Below are positions 1 through 8,607 of a DNA stretch of 64,000 nt, piece by piece. The DNA lies in assembly GCA_037444825.1 (NCBI GenBank), contig JBBILR010000013.1, forward strand, positions 6,460 through 70,459. The letters run 5' to 3'. This stretch comes from JBFLVU01 sp037444825 (GTDB lineage Bacteria; Acidobacteriota; UBA4820; DSQY01). Numbering within the stretch: position 1 is the first letter of the stretch; the number at the start of each line of letters is the position of its first letter. Under the pieces are notes generated by a model that did no database searches, was not told the DNA's origin, and saw only the letters and a program-made list of their open reading frames with translations. A program made the translations under genes and the position numbers.

Positions 1-107
1 CCCCTTGCTTTTTCTCCGGGCCGATGCCATCGTACGGCCAGAATCGTGGAGGACGGGCCGAAATATCCCGGGCTGCGGCCCGTGTGGAGGTTCGCGGAGG
101 GGACGAG

Positions 108-614
108 ATGGTCTTCGAGGAGTTGGACGGGAAGACCCGCTCCTTCATGGTGGAGGAGTTCGACGCCGAAAGGCGAAGCCCCCGGCCCTACAGGCCGGCC
201 GAAATACCGGGGGAGGCGTGGGAGCGCCTGTTGGAGCTTCTTCGGGAGTCGCTCCATCGGGGGACGGTGGAGGAACTGGCCTCCGCCGTCCGGGAGGCCG
301 CGTCCGAGGGGCGGTTCGAGCCGGTGCGCGACCGCCGGCTCCTGGAAACCTTCGCCCGCTTCGAATTCTGCACCTGGTACGTCCGGGGCTACTCCCGCCG
401 TCTTCTGGAGGAAGGGGTGGAGTTCGCCCTGGTGGCCCACGGGGAGGAGGGGCGCCAGCGGACCGGGCGCTGCGGCCTCTTCCAGGGCCAGCTGGTTTCG
501 GTGAGGGCGGTCTACGAAGGGCACCGGGCGAGGTACTGGCCTCCGCCGGGGAACCCCTTCGCCCTGACGGTGCCGGCCGATCCCCTGTGCCGGCACACCA
601 TCCGGAGGCTCTGA
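108..614 (+). CDS. Uncharacterised conserved-looking protein
   Basis: A 168-residue soluble protein with no signal peptide or membrane segment. The ATG at 108 is chosen because GGAGGGG lies 5 bases upstream; an earlier in-frame ATG at 24 has no ribosome site. The N-terminus reads LDGKTRSFMVEEFD, followed by charged helices, and the C-terminal third has the pattern FCTWYVRGYSRRLLEEGV and ends with CRHTIRRL. Two later cysteines and one histidine could bind metal, but that is speculation. The LD-x-x-TR-x-x-M-x-x-E start and the x-F-x-x-x-YxR-x-x-x-RR helix recall a family of unknown-function proteins I have seen in other GC-rich bacteria, but I cannot name it. It is followed at 56 bases by a PilZ gene on the same strand. 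Confidence 0.7.
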   Translation: MVFEELDGKTRSFMVEEFDAERRSPRPYRPAEIPGEAWERLLELLRESLHRGTVEELASAVREAASEGRFEPVRDRRLLETFARFEFCTWYVRGYSRRLLEEGVEFALVAHGEEGRQRTGRCGLFQGQLVSVRAVYEGHRARYWPPPGNPFALTVPADPLCRHTIRRL

Positions 615-670
615 GCGTCGGTGTGGGGAACCGCGGCGGCCGGGGCGGCGGGGGAGAAAGGAGCGCAGGT

Positions 671-1087
671 TTGAATGAGCGCAGGTCCGGTCCCAGGGTC
701 CAGGTTCCGGGAAGGGTGGTGGCCAAGTTGAGGGCCTTCGTGGCGGCGCGGGTGGTGGACATCTCCGCCCGGGGGGTCCAGGTGGAGCTCTCCCACCCCC
801 TCCCCCCCAAGACCCTCTGCGACCTCCGGTTTGCCAAAGGGGAGGGGGAAGTTCTCCTCCGGGCGGAGGTCCGGCGGTGCCGGGTGTGGGGGATGGGCGA
901 CGACGAGAAGGGAAAGCGGGCCTTGCGGTATCGGGCCGGCCTGGAATTCGCCGATGCCCCGGCGGTGGTCCTCGCCAAGCTGGGCGACGTGGTGCCCGAG
1001 ATCCTGGCCCTCCCCAAGGCCGGTGCGGCGGGTGTCCCCTCCCTCGGCGTGGTCATCGAGCCGCGGCCCCCCAAGGAGTCGCAGTAG
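671..1087 (+). CDS. PilZ domain protein
   Basis: A 138-residue single-domain protein of the PilZ family, whose members bind cyclic di-GMP. The start is a TTG at 671 preceded by GGAGAAAGGAG. Right after the start comes RRSGPR, matching the RxxxR element, and about 30 residues later DISARG, matching the D/NxSxxG element; both contact c-di-GMP in known structures. The rest is the usual six-stranded barrel and a basic, proline-containing tail. With the HD-GYP gene at 26.5 kb and pilT at 28.2 kb, this suggests c-di-GMP control of pilus motility or surface life, though the genes are not adjacent. The output partner cannot be told from sequence. Confidence 0.8.
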   Translation: MNERRSGPRVQVPGRVVAKLRAFVAARVVDISARGVQVELSHPLPPKTLCDLRFAKGEGEVLLRAEVRRCRVWGMGDDEKGKRALRYRAGLEFADAPAVVLAKLGDVVPEILALPKAGAAGVPSLGVVIEPRPPKESQ

Positions 1088-1163
1088 CGGGCTTCCCCGC
1101 AGGACCTCCGGAAAGGAATAATCCTGTCCTCCGGGTGTACCCTCGAGGGGGTGGAGGGAGGAG

Positions 1164-1997
1164 GTGCCGGTGGGCGGAACGGTCTTGATCACCGGGGCCG
1201 CCACGGGTTTCGGGTGGCTCACGGCGCGCCTGGCCCACGAACGGGGCTGGAACGTGGCCGCCACGGCCCGCCGGCCCGAACGCATCCCCTCTCCCGGCGG
1301 TGAGGGGGACCGCTGGCTGGCCCTCCCGCTGGACGTGACCGACGGGGCGCAGGCGAAACACGCCTTGGAGGCCACCCTCCAGCGCTTCGGAACCCTGGAC
1401 GCCGTGGTGAACAACGCGGGAATCTCCACCTTCTGTAGCGCCGAAGAGGAAGACGAGGAGGGGCTCCGGGAGGTCTTCGAAACCAACTTCTTCGGCGCGG
1501 TGCGGGTGACGCGGGAGGCGTTGCCCCACCTCCGGCGCAGCGGGGCCGGCCGCGTGGTCTTCGTCTCCTCCCAGTGGGGGCGGACGGGGGTGCCGGCCTT
1601 CTCGGCCTACTGCGCTTCCAAGTTCGCCCTGGAAGGGTACGCCGAGGCGCTGTCCCACGAGGTGGCCCCCATGGGCATCGCCGTCACCCTCGTGGAGCCG
1701 GGGGCCTTCGACACGGGCTTCGCATCGAGGTCCCTCGCCGTTTCCCCGAGGGTGACCGACCCGCGAAGTCCGTACCGTGCCCTCTACCGAGCGCTGAGCG
1801 AATCCTTCGCCCGGGAGAGGAACCCCACCGGGGAACCGGTGGCCGAGGCGATCCTCGCCGTTCTCTCCCGACCGGACCCGCCCCTCCGGGTGGTGGTGGG
1901 CGAGGAGGCGCGGAGGTGGTCGGCGGAGAGGTTCCGGGGGGAGGAGGAGGCCTTTTTGAGGCGGCTGGCGCGGGAGAAGGGCTGGCGTGAACCGTAG
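1164..1997 (+). CDS. Short-chain dehydrogenase/reductase
   Basis: A 277-residue classical SDR. The Rossmann glycine motif TGAATGFG is near residue 10, NNAG lies near residue 88, and the catalytic set is a serine in VSSQ followed by YCASK, so the Ser-Tyr-Lys triad is complete. An arginine pair after the second strand (ARRPER) suggests NADP(H). The substrate cannot be predicted; the C-terminal 60 residues are more variable, as usual. The start is ambiguous: GTG at 1164 or GTG at 1170, both downstream of a purine-rich GGAGGGAGGAG. It overlaps the extreme upstream reading frame of fumC, with the fumC ATG 17 bases past its stop. Confidence 0.85.
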   Translation: MPVGGTVLITGAATGFGWLTARLAHERGWNVAATARRPERIPSPGGEGDRWLALPLDVTDGAQAKHALEATLQRFGTLDAVVNNAGISTFCSAEEEDEEGLREVFETNFFGAVRVTREALPHLRRSGAGRVVFVSSQWGRTGVPAFSAYCASKFALEGYAEALSHEVAPMGIAVTLVEPGAFDTGFASRSLAVSPRVTDPRSPYRALYRALSESFARERNPTGEPVAEAILAVLSRPDPPLRVVVGEEARRWSAERFRGEEEAFLRRLAREKGWREP

Positions 1998-2013
1998 CGG
2001 AAGGGAAAAGACC

Positions 2014-3402
2014 ATGGAGGAGTTTCGGATCGAAAGGGATTCTCTGGGGGAGGTGCGGGTGCCCGCCGACGCCCTTTGGGGGGCGCAGACCCAGCGGGCC
2101 GTGGAGAACTTCCCCGTCTCGGGGCGGCCGGTGCCGCGGGAGGTGGTGTACGCCCTGGCCCGGATCAAGAGGGCCTACGCCGAGGAGAACCGCCTGAGGG
2201 GCGCCCTGCCGGGGCCGGTGGCGGATGCCGTGACGCGCGCCGCCACGGAGGTCCTGGAAGGCCGGTGGGACGACCAGTTTCCCGTGGACGTCTTTCAGAC
2301 GGGGTCGGGCACCTCCACCAACATGAACGTCAACGAGGTGCTGGCCAACCGGGCCATCCAGCTCCTGGGGGGAAAGGTGGGCACCAAATCCCCCGTCCAC
2401 CCCAACGACCACGTGAACCTCGGCCAGTCCAGCAACGACGTTTTTCCCTCGGCGGTTCACCTGGCGGCGGCCCGCGCCCTTCGGGACGAGCTCCTGCCGG
2501 CGGCGGAGCGCTTCCACTCCGTCCTCGAGGAAAAGGCCCGGGAGCTGGACGGCGTGGTGAAAATCGGCCGGACCCACCTCCAGGACGCCGTTCCCATCCG
2601 ACTGGGGCAGGAGTTCTCCGGCTACGCCCACCAGGCGGAGAACGGGTTGCGGCGGATTCGGGCGGCGCTGCCGGCCCTCTGCGAGCTCGCCCTCGGGGGG
2701 ACGGCCGTGGGAACCGGGCTCAACGCCCCCGAAGGATTGGCGGAGGCGGTCATCGCCAGGCTGGCGGGGGAGACGGGGCTCCCTCTCCGCCAGGCTCCGA
2801 ACCTCTTCGAGGCCCTGGGCGCACGGGACGGGCTCGTGGAGGCGTCGGCGGCCCTGCGTTCCCTGGCGGTGAGCCTGATGAAGATCGCCGAAGACATCCG
2901 GTGGCTGGCCTCGGGGCCCCGGTGCGGCCTGGGGGAGATCGTCCTGCCGGACCTCCAGCCGGGATCCTCCATCATGCCGGGCAAGGTGAACCCGGTCATG
3001 GCCGAGATGGCGCTGATGGTGTCGGTCCAGGTCCTGGCCGACGACGCCGCCCTGGCCCTGGCGGGAACGCAGGGCCGACTGGAACTGAACGTCATGCTAC
3101 CGCTGATGGCGCGGAGCATCTTGGAGGAGGTGAAGCTGTTGGCGAATGCCCTGCGGCTCTTCTCCGACCGGTGCCTCGCGGGGGTCCGGGCCGACGAGGC
3201 CCGGTGCCGCGAACTGGTGGAACGGAGCCTCAGCCTCGTCACCGCCCTGGCCCCCGTCCTGGGGTACGACGCCGCGGCGGCCCTGGCCAAGGAGGCCCAT
3301 CGGAAAGGGCTCACCATCCGCGAGATTTGCCGGGAGAAGGGCGTCCTGTCCGAAGAACGCCTCTCCGAACTCCTGGACCCCCGGCGGATGACCGGCGAGT
3401 GA
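2014..3402 (+). CDS. fumC: Fumarate hydratase class II
   Basis: Interconverts fumarate and (S)-malate in the TCA cycle, as a cytosolic iron-independent homotetramer. The 462-residue length is standard. The start ATG at 2014 (MEEFRIERDSLGEV) has GGAAGGGAAAAG just upstream; a GTG at 1987 would add nine unlikely residues inside the previous gene. The family signature GSSIMPGKVNPV is intact, as are the active-site regions TGSGTSTNMNVNE, HPNDHVNLGQSSND and the catalytic-His loop GRTHLQDAVP. It is followed by lipA at 68 bases and complements the sdh operon at 39.7 kb. Confidence 0.96.
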   Translation: MEEFRIERDSLGEVRVPADALWGAQTQRAVENFPVSGRPVPREVVYALARIKRAYAEENRLRGALPGPVADAVTRAATEVLEGRWDDQFPVDVFQTGSGTSTNMNVNEVLANRAIQLLGGKVGTKSPVHPNDHVNLGQSSNDVFPSAVHLAAARALRDELLPAAERFHSVLEEKARELDGVVKIGRTHLQDAVPIRLGQEFSGYAHQAENGLRRIRAALPALCELALGGTAVGTGLNAPEGLAEAVIARLAGETGLPLRQAPNLFEALGARDGLVEASAALRSLAVSLMKIAEDIRWLASGPRCGLGEIVLPDLQPGSSIMPGKVNPVMAEMALMVSVQVLADDAALALAGTQGRLELNVMLPLMARSILEEVKLLANALRLFSDRCLAGVRADEARCRELVERSLSLVTALAPVLGYDAAAALAKEAHRKGLTIREICREKGVLSEERLSELLDPRRMTGE

Positions 3403-3470
3403 TGGGGAGGCCGAGGCGCGCCCTTGCATCGGCGGGCGGCCGGGCCTATCTTGGGGGACCCGGAGGTGCC

Positions 3471-4364
3471 ATGGAGGCCCTGCGAAAGCCCGACTGGTTT
3501 CAAATCCGGCGCCTGGCCGTGGGGGAGAAGGCCAGCGAGGTCCTTCGCGTCATCGCCGAGAACCGGCTGAACACCGTCTGCACGTCGGCCCGCTGTCCCA
3601 ACAAGGGCCAGTGCTTCGCGGAAGGTACGGCCACCTTCATGATCTTGGGGGATGTCTGCACCCGCGCCTGCCGCTTCTGCGACGTCCGGACGGGCAGGCC
3701 CGCCCCTCCCGATCCGGAGGAACCCGCGCGGGTGGCCGAGGCGGCTCGCCGCATGGGGCTCCGGTACGTGGTGGTGACCTCGGTGGCCCGGGACGACCTC
3801 GAAGACCAGGGGGCCGGCGCCTTCGCCCGGACCCTTGCGGCCCTGAAGGCCGCCCTCCCCTCCGCCCGGGTGGAGGTCCTGACCCCCGACTTCGGCGGGC
3901 GGGAGGACCTTTTGGAAACGGTCCTCGCCGGAGGCCCTCACGTCTTCAACCATAACGTGGAAACGGTGGAGCGTCTCACCCCGAAAATCCGCGCCAGGGC
4001 CACCTACCGCCGCTCCCTGGGGATCTTGGCGGCCGCCCGGCGCCTTCACCCGGAGATCCCGACCAAGAGCGGCCTCATGGTGGGGTTGGGGGAGAGCCGC
4101 GAGGAACTGCGGCGCGCCTTCGGGGACCTTGCGGTGGCGGGGGTGGAGCGCCTCACCATCGGCCAGTACCTCCGGCCCACCCTCCGCCACCACCCCGTGG
4201 CCCGGTATTACAGCCCCGAGGAGTTCGCCGCGCTGGCGGAAGAGGCCCGGGGCGCCGGGATCCGGGCGGTGCTGTCCGGCCCCCTGGTGCGGAGCTCCTA
4301 CCACGCCGGCCGGATGGGGGAGGGCGGGGAGGGCCCCTCGGAGGGGGAGGCGGCAGTTCCATAG
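3471..4364 (+). CDS. lipA: Lipoyl synthase
   Basis: Radical-SAM enzyme that inserts two sulfurs into protein-bound octanoyl groups to make lipoate for 2-oxoacid dehydrogenases. The auxiliary-cluster cysteines are in CTSARCPNKGQC and the radical-SAM cluster CX3CX2C is CTRACRFC. The C-terminal RSSYHAG supplies the serine that ligates the auxiliary cluster in known structures. The 297-residue length is normal. ATG 3471 is preceded by CGGAGG and begins near the conserved KPDW; an ATG at 3402 overlapping the fumC stop would add 23 residues with no family resemblance. It sits between fumC and moeA, in a cofactor and central-metabolism cluster. No lipB is seen nearby. Confidence 0.96.
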   Translation: MEALRKPDWFQIRRLAVGEKASEVLRVIAENRLNTVCTSARCPNKGQCFAEGTATFMILGDVCTRACRFCDVRTGRPAPPDPEEPARVAEAARRMGLRYVVVTSVARDDLEDQGAGAFARTLAALKAALPSARVEVLTPDFGGREDLLETVLAGGPHVFNHNVETVERLTPKIRARATYRRSLGILAAARRLHPEIPTKSGLMVGLGESREELRRAFGDLAVAGVERLTIGQYLRPTLRHHPVARYYSPEEFAALAEEARGAGIRAVLSGPLVRSSYHAGRMGEGGEGPSEGEAAVP

Positions 4365-4434
4365 AGCGCGGGGCCCCCGCGTGGTAGACTCTATCCGTCG
4401 GCCCCACGAGGGGCCTTTTCCGTCGAGGCTCGGT

Positions 4435-5640
4435 ATGGCGCTCCTCCCCGTGGACGAAGCCCTGGCCATCCTCGAAAAGGCCGTTCCCGGTCCCGAGGCC
4501 GAAAGGGTGCCCTGGACCGAGGCCCTGGGCCGGGTTCTTCTGGAACCGGTCCCGGCCGCCTGGGACGACCCCCCCTTCTCCCGCTCCTCCATGGACGGCT
4601 ACGCCGTGCGAGTCGCCGACGCCCGCGAGGGGGCCGTCCTTCCGGTGACGGGGGTTCTCTTCGCCGGAGACGCGCCCCAGAAGGCCATGGCGCCCGGGAC
4701 GGCGGTGAAAATCATGACCGGAGCCCAGATTCCTCCGGGTGCCGAGGCGGTGATCCCGGTGGAGGAGACCGAGACCCTCGAGGACGGCTTGGTCCGCTTT
4801 CCGAGGCGGGCGCGGGCCGGCGAGAACATCCGCCTCCAGGGGGAGAACGCCCGTCGGGGGGAAACGGTTTTCGGCGGCCCGAGGCTCCTCGACGCGCTGG
4901 ACGTGGCCATCGGCAACGTCCTGGGGATCGCCGAGGCGACCGTGGCCAGGCGCCCCACGGCGAGGATCCTCGCCACCGGGAGCGAACTCTGTCCGCCGGG
5001 CTCCGTTCCCACCCCCGGAGGGATTGTGGACTCCAACGGGCCCTTGCTGGCCTCCCTTCTGGAGGGCTGGGGGGCGCGGGTTCGGGGCCTGGCCCGCGTC
5101 CGGGACGAAGAGGGGCCGCTGTCCGAGGCCCTCGAGGAAGGGCTGGACTCGGACTTCCTGGTGGTGACCGGCGGCGTGTCGGCGGGGGACCGGGACCTCG
5201 TGCCCGTTCTCCTCCGGAACCTCGGGGCCTCCATCCTTATCCACAAGGTGGCCATGAAGCCCGGCAAGCCCGTTCTGGTGGCAACTTGCGGAGGGACGGT
5301 CATCCTCGGCCTCCCCGGAAACCCCGTCAGCGCCTTCGTGGGGGCCCATCTCTTCCTGAACCGGGCCGTCCGCCTCCGCACGGGGCTTCCGCCCCGGCCC
5401 TGGAGAAAGGCCATTCTGGCCCTGGAGCGCCCCCGCCCCCAGGGGCCCCGGACCGGGTTCGAGCCGGCGGTGGAGGCGGGGGAGGGCACGGTGGACCTCC
5501 TGCCCCACCGGGGTTCTGGGGATCTCCCGGCCTGGCGGGAGGCGGCCTTTCTCGCGCGGATCCCCGGGGGCTCTCCGCCCCTGCCCCTCGGCACGGTCCT
5601 GGACGTCCTTCCCCTGGAGCGCCGCAAGGAGGGTCCATGA
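4435..5640 (+). CDS. moeA: Molybdopterin molybdenumtransferase
   Basis: Inserts molybdate into adenylylated molybdopterin, the last step of molybdenum cofactor synthesis. The 401-residue protein begins with the MoeA_N domain (PFSRSSMDGYAVR, FAGDAP, IMTGAQIPPGAEAVIPVE), followed by the MoCF-binding domain (ILATGSEL, IVDSNGP, VVTGGVSAGD, GLPGNPVSAFV) and a C-terminal beta barrel. All the usual landmarks are intact. ATG 4435 follows GAGG by 7 bases. Its stop overlaps the mscS start (ATGA), so the two are likely cotranscribed. No other Moco genes lie in the window. Confidence 0.94.
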   Translation: MALLPVDEALAILEKAVPGPEAERVPWTEALGRVLLEPVPAAWDDPPFSRSSMDGYAVRVADAREGAVLPVTGVLFAGDAPQKAMAPGTAVKIMTGAQIPPGAEAVIPVEETETLEDGLVRFPRRARAGENIRLQGENARRGETVFGGPRLLDALDVAIGNVLGIAEATVARRPTARILATGSELCPPGSVPTPGGIVDSNGPLLASLLEGWGARVRGLARVRDEEGPLSEALEEGLDSDFLVVTGGVSAGDRDLVPVLLRNLGASILIHKVAMKPGKPVLVATCGGTVILGLPGNPVSAFVGAHLFLNRAVRLRTGLPPRPWRKAILALERPRPQGPRTGFEPAVEAGEGTVDLLPHRGSGDLPAWREAAFLARIPGGSPPLPLGTVLDVLPLERRKEGP

Positions 5641-6569
5641 CGTTCCTGACCGTTGCGATTCCCGAAGGTGCCCCGGAGGCCGGGTGGGAGGTCTGGCGCT
5701 TCTCCACCTGGGGGCCCTGGCTTTCCCTTCGGCTCCTGCACCTTGTCCTCTTTCTGCTGGGGGCCTACCTCCTCGACCGGCTCCTCGTGGTGGTCCTCAA
5801 GCGGGTCCGCAAGGCCGCCGACGACGGCGACCCCACGGTGGAAAGCGAGCTGGAGCGGCGTGTGGAGACGGTCACCCGCATTCTCCGTAGGGTGGGCGGG
5901 GCCGCCATCTACGTCACCGCCGTCCTCATGATCCTCAACGACTTCGGCGTCCAGATCGCCCCGCTCCTGGCGGGCCTGGGGATCGTGGGGGTGGCGGTGG
6001 GTTTCGGGGCCCAGACCCTCGTGAAGGACGTGATCACGGGCTTCTTCATCGTCCTGGAAGACCAGTTCCGGGTGGGAGACGTGATCCGGATCAACGAATT
6101 CCAGGGGGTGGTGGAGTACATGGGCCTGCGCACCACCCGGCTCCGGGCCCTGGGGGGCGAGATCCACATCCTCCCCAACAGCGAGATCCGGATGGTGACC
6201 AACTTCACCCGCCAGTGGGCCCGGGCGGTCCTGGACGTGGACGTGAGTTACCACGCCGACCTGGACGCCGCCTTCCGGGCCCTGGAGGAAGCGGGACGGC
6301 GGGTGCAGGAGGACCCCGAACTGGGGCGGAGCGTCCTGGAGCCCTTCGAAGTCTTGGGGGTGACGGCCCTCGGGGACTCGGGGATCACCCTTCGCATGAC
6401 CGCCAAGGTGGAGCCCCTCCGCCAGTGGGCCGTGGAACGGGCCCTTCGCAAGGCGGCCAAGGAAGCCCTGGACGGGGCGGGCATCGAAATCCCCTTCCCC
6501 CAGCGGACCGTGAGCCTGGACGCGGAGACCCTCCAGGTCCTCAAGGGCACGCGGAAGGAGACGACATGA
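5637..6569 (+). CDS. mscS: MscS-family mechanosensitive ion channel
   Basis: Small-conductance mechanosensitive channel of the inner membrane, which opens on hypo-osmotic stress. The 310 residues hold an N-terminal hydrophobic helix (about 25-48), a second near 85-105, and the pore helix region LLAGLGIVGVAVGFGAQTLVKD, which has the glycine/alanine spacing typical of MscS TM3. The beta domain follows (FRVGDVI, VVEYMGLRTTRLR, ILPNSEI), then the alpha/beta C-terminal cage. Both ends overlap the neighbours by ATGA, indicating translational coupling with moeA and the next gene. Function is assigned at family level; physiological gating cannot be predicted. Confidence 0.92.
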   Translation: MTFLTVAIPEGAPEAGWEVWRFSTWGPWLSLRLLHLVLFLLGAYLLDRLLVVVLKRVRKAADDGDPTVESELERRVETVTRILRRVGGAAIYVTAVLMILNDFGVQIAPLLAGLGIVGVAVGFGAQTLVKDVITGFFIVLEDQFRVGDVIRINEFQGVVEYMGLRTTRLRALGGEIHILPNSEIRMVTNFTRQWARAVLDVDVSYHADLDAAFRALEEAGRRVQEDPELGRSVLEPFEVLGVTALGDSGITLRMTAKVEPLRQWAVERALRKAAKEALDGAGIEIPFPQRTVSLDAETLQVLKGTRKETT

Positions 6570-7207
6570 CCCCCGAACCGCTCGTTTCCGGGCTCTTTGC
6601 CGGCGTCGTGCTGGTGGCCGGCCTGCACGCCGTCCTCCCCACCCACTGGCTCTCCTTCGTTCTGGTGGCGAGGGCCCAGCGGTGGACGGCGGGGAAGATG
6701 CTCCGCGTGGTGGTCTTCTCCGGCCTGGGCCACGTCACCACCACCGCGGTGGTGGGCCTCGTCGCGGCGGCCTTGGGGAAGGACCTCCAGAGGCACGTGG
6801 AGGGCCTGGAGACGCCCCTCCCGGCCTTGATCCTCCTCGCCTTCGGCCTCTATTACCTGGTTTCGGGCTGGCGCCGGGAAGGCCACCGCCACTGCACCCA
6901 CGACCATTCCGAGGACCCGCCCGCCCCCGACCGGGTGGCGGTGGGGGCCCTCTTTCTGGAGATGACCCTCTCCCCCTGCGAGTCGCTGATCCCCCTCTTC
7001 TTCGCCGCGGGGGCCCTTTCCTGGGGGGCTCTCCTGGCCATGGCTATCCTTTCGAGCCTCCTCACGGTGGCCGCCATGGCCCTCCTCTCGGCCCTGGCCT
7101 TCAAGGGGTACGCCCGGCTCACCTTCCCGTGGCTGGAGAGGAACGAGCGCCTGGTGCTGGGGGCTCTTCTGACCCTCCTGGGCGCCTTCGCCTACTTCCA
7201 CCACTGA
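6566..7207 (+). CDS. Multi-pass membrane protein, RcnA/UreH-like
   Basis: A 213-residue integral membrane protein with about six hydrophobic segments. The first carries LHAVLPTHWLSF and the second FSGLGHVTTTAVVG, each with a histidine inside the membrane. A hydrophilic loop near residue 110 has HRHCTHDHSED, a likely divalent-metal-binding stretch. A later segment has EMTLSPCESLIPLFF. Paired helices with conserved H, histidine loops and this length resemble the nickel/cobalt efflux (RcnA/NreB) and UreH-like transmembrane families; transported substrate is inference. Its ATG overlaps the mscS stop. It ends 30 bases from the convergent hydrolase gene. Confidence 0.7.
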   Translation: MTPEPLVSGLFAGVVLVAGLHAVLPTHWLSFVLVARAQRWTAGKMLRVVVFSGLGHVTTTAVVGLVAAALGKDLQRHVEGLETPLPALILLAFGLYYLVSGWRREGHRHCTHDHSEDPPAPDRVAVGALFLEMTLSPCESLIPLFFAAGALSWGALLAMAILSSLLTVAAMALLSALAFKGYARLTFPWLERNERLVLGALLTLLGAFAYFHH

Positions 7208-7237
7208 CGAAAGGCCGCCACCCGCTCCCCCTCGAGG

Positions 7238-8476
7238 CTACTTCTTGGGCGGGACGGGGGAGGGTTTGGAAGGAGCGGCGGAACCCTTCGGCGTAGCCGG
7301 TGAGGACGGCGCGGCAGTCCTGGGGGGAGAGACGTTGGGCTTGGTGGTCCCGGAGCGGGGCTTCCGGGCCTTGGGGCGGGGCTTGGGGGCCTTCTTCAGG
7401 ATCTCCTCCATTTCCCGGGGGCCCGGGTTGATGAGGGGCCGCAAGCCCACGGGGCCGTCGGAGGGTTCCAGGTAAGGCAACGTTTCCAAGGGAGGCTGGT
7501 CGAAGACGCCGGCCAGGGCCCGCTCCAGGCTCCCCTCCCCCTCCTGGGGAGGGGCGGGTTTCCACGGTTCTTCCGCCGGGGCCCAGGCGGGGTAGACGAG
7601 GTGAAAGCGAAGAAACTCCAGCGTCCTCTTCCAGGAGTCCTCGGTGGCGAAGCGGTCGGGCCCCCCGCGGCTGTTCAGGCAAAAGCCGTGGCCGGCGCCC
7701 GGGTAGACCACCAGGTCCGCCGGACGCCCCTCCTCCCTCAGCCAGGCGAGGGTTTGAAGAGAACGGCGGACCGGCACGATCCGGTCGGCGGTGCCGTGCA
7801 GGAGCAAGGTGGGGGGCATGGCGCGCTTGGCGGGGTCCACGAAGCCGGGGGAGAGCCCTCCGTAGTAGGCCACCACCGCCCGGACCCGGGGGTCCGAAGG
7901 GGCGTCGTTGAGGGCCAGAAAAGCCCCCTGGGAAAAGCCCAGCAGGGCCAGGCGGTCGCCGTCCACGTCGGGGAGGGAGGCGGCGTACGTGAGGGCGGCT
8001 TCGATGGTCTTGGTCCACTGGGCGCGGCTGCCGCGGCCCTTTCGGCCCCGGTCGTAATAGCGGAGGAAGAGGGCGACGTAGCCGCTCCTCGCCAGCTCCT
8101 CGGCGTTCTGGATGTAGTACTTTTCGGCGCGCCCGGGGCCGTGGGTTCCGTGGAGAAGGATGACGGCGGGCCGCTTGCCGGGCAGGGCCGGGCGGAAGAC
8201 GTCCACCGCCACCCGGTCCCGGCCGCAGGGGATCCGGTCCCGGCTCCGCAGAATCTCGGGGCTCCCCTCGGGGAGGTCGAGGGAGGAGACGAGGACGCCC
8301 CTGCGAACCTCCAGCGGAGGCTGGTCGAAGGCGCCCCGGAGGGTCGGGGTCACGGCGGCGGGTTCGGGCGGGGGAGGGGAACCGGAGGCGGGGGCGGCGT
8401 CCTGCCCCGGCGAGGCGAGGGCGAGGGCCAGAAGTGGCAGGACCGCAAGGAGGAGCCGCGCTTTCCGAAGAGCCAT
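7238..8476 (-). CDS. Secreted dienelactone-hydrolase-like protein
   Basis: A 412-residue exported alpha/beta hydrolase. It starts with a signal peptide (basic MALRKAR, then a leucine/alanine core ending near residue 25). The dienelactone-hydrolase-like fold spans about residues 75-300: HGTHG (oxyanion region), the nucleophile elbow GFSQG, Asp in HGTADRIVP and His in GAGHGF. In this enzyme the nucleophile is serine, not the cysteine of true dienelactone hydrolases, so the substrate is open. The last 65 residues are a Lys/Pro/Ala/Ser-rich disordered tail. The motif FDQPPLE occurs twice, before and after the catalytic domain. GGAGG lies just before the ATG. It is downstream of the initiator tRNA terminator. 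Confidence 0.8.
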   Translation of the reverse strand: MALRKARLLLAVLPLLALALASPGQDAAPASGSPPPPEPAAVTPTLRGAFDQPPLEVRRGVLVSSLDLPEGSPEILRSRDRIPCGRDRVAVDVFRPALPGKRPAVILLHGTHGPGRAEKYYIQNAEELARSGYVALFLRYYDRGRKGRGSRAQWTKTIEAALTYAASLPDVDGDRLALLGFSQGAFLALNDAPSDPRVRAVVAYYGGLSPGFVDPAKRAMPPTLLLHGTADRIVPVRRSLQTLAWLREEGRPADLVVYPGAGHGFCLNSRGGPDRFATEDSWKRTLEFLRFHLVYPAWAPAEEPWKPAPPQEGEGSLERALAGVFDQPPLETLPYLEPSDGPVGLRPLINPGPREMEEILKKAPKPRPKARKPRSGTTKPNVSPPRTAAPSSPATPKGSAAPSKPSPVPPKK

Positions 8477-8490
8477 AGGCCTCCAAGACC

Positions 8491-8514
8491 AAAAGACCCG
8501 GCCAAGGCCGGGTC
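8491..8514 (-). terminator. Rho-independent terminator of the initiator tRNA
   Basis: On the minus strand, GACCCGGCC and GGCCGGGTC form a perfect 9-bp stem with a TT loop, followed by TTTT. It lies 6 bases past the tRNA CCA end, so it probably ends the tRNA transcript; some read-through could serve the hydrolase gene downstream. Confidence 0.75.
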
Positions 8515-8519
8515 CCCGT

Positions 8520-8596
8520 TGGTGGCGGGGGAAGGATTTGAACCTTCGACCTCTGGGTTATGAGCCCAGCGAGCTACCGGACTGCTCCACCCCGCG
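8520..8596 (-). tRNA. Initiator tRNA-fMet (CAU)
   Basis: A 77-base tRNA with anticodon CAT in the loop CTGGGCTCATAACCCAG. Three consecutive G-C pairs close the anticodon loop, and position 1 does not pair with position 72; both are hallmarks of the formyl-methionine initiator. Here the 1-72 mismatch is C-C, rather than the C-A of E. coli. The T loop reads TTCAAAT, a canonical form. The 3' CCA is encoded. A promoter with a 17-bp spacer lies upstream and a strong terminator downstream, so it is a stand-alone unit. Confidence 0.96.
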
Positions 8597-8607
8597 CCAA
8601 GAGGTCC

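Noticed and set aside
3402..3470. An upstream lipA start overlapping the fumC stop
   Set aside because: It adds 23 residues unlike the family and the ATG at 3471 has a good ribosome site.
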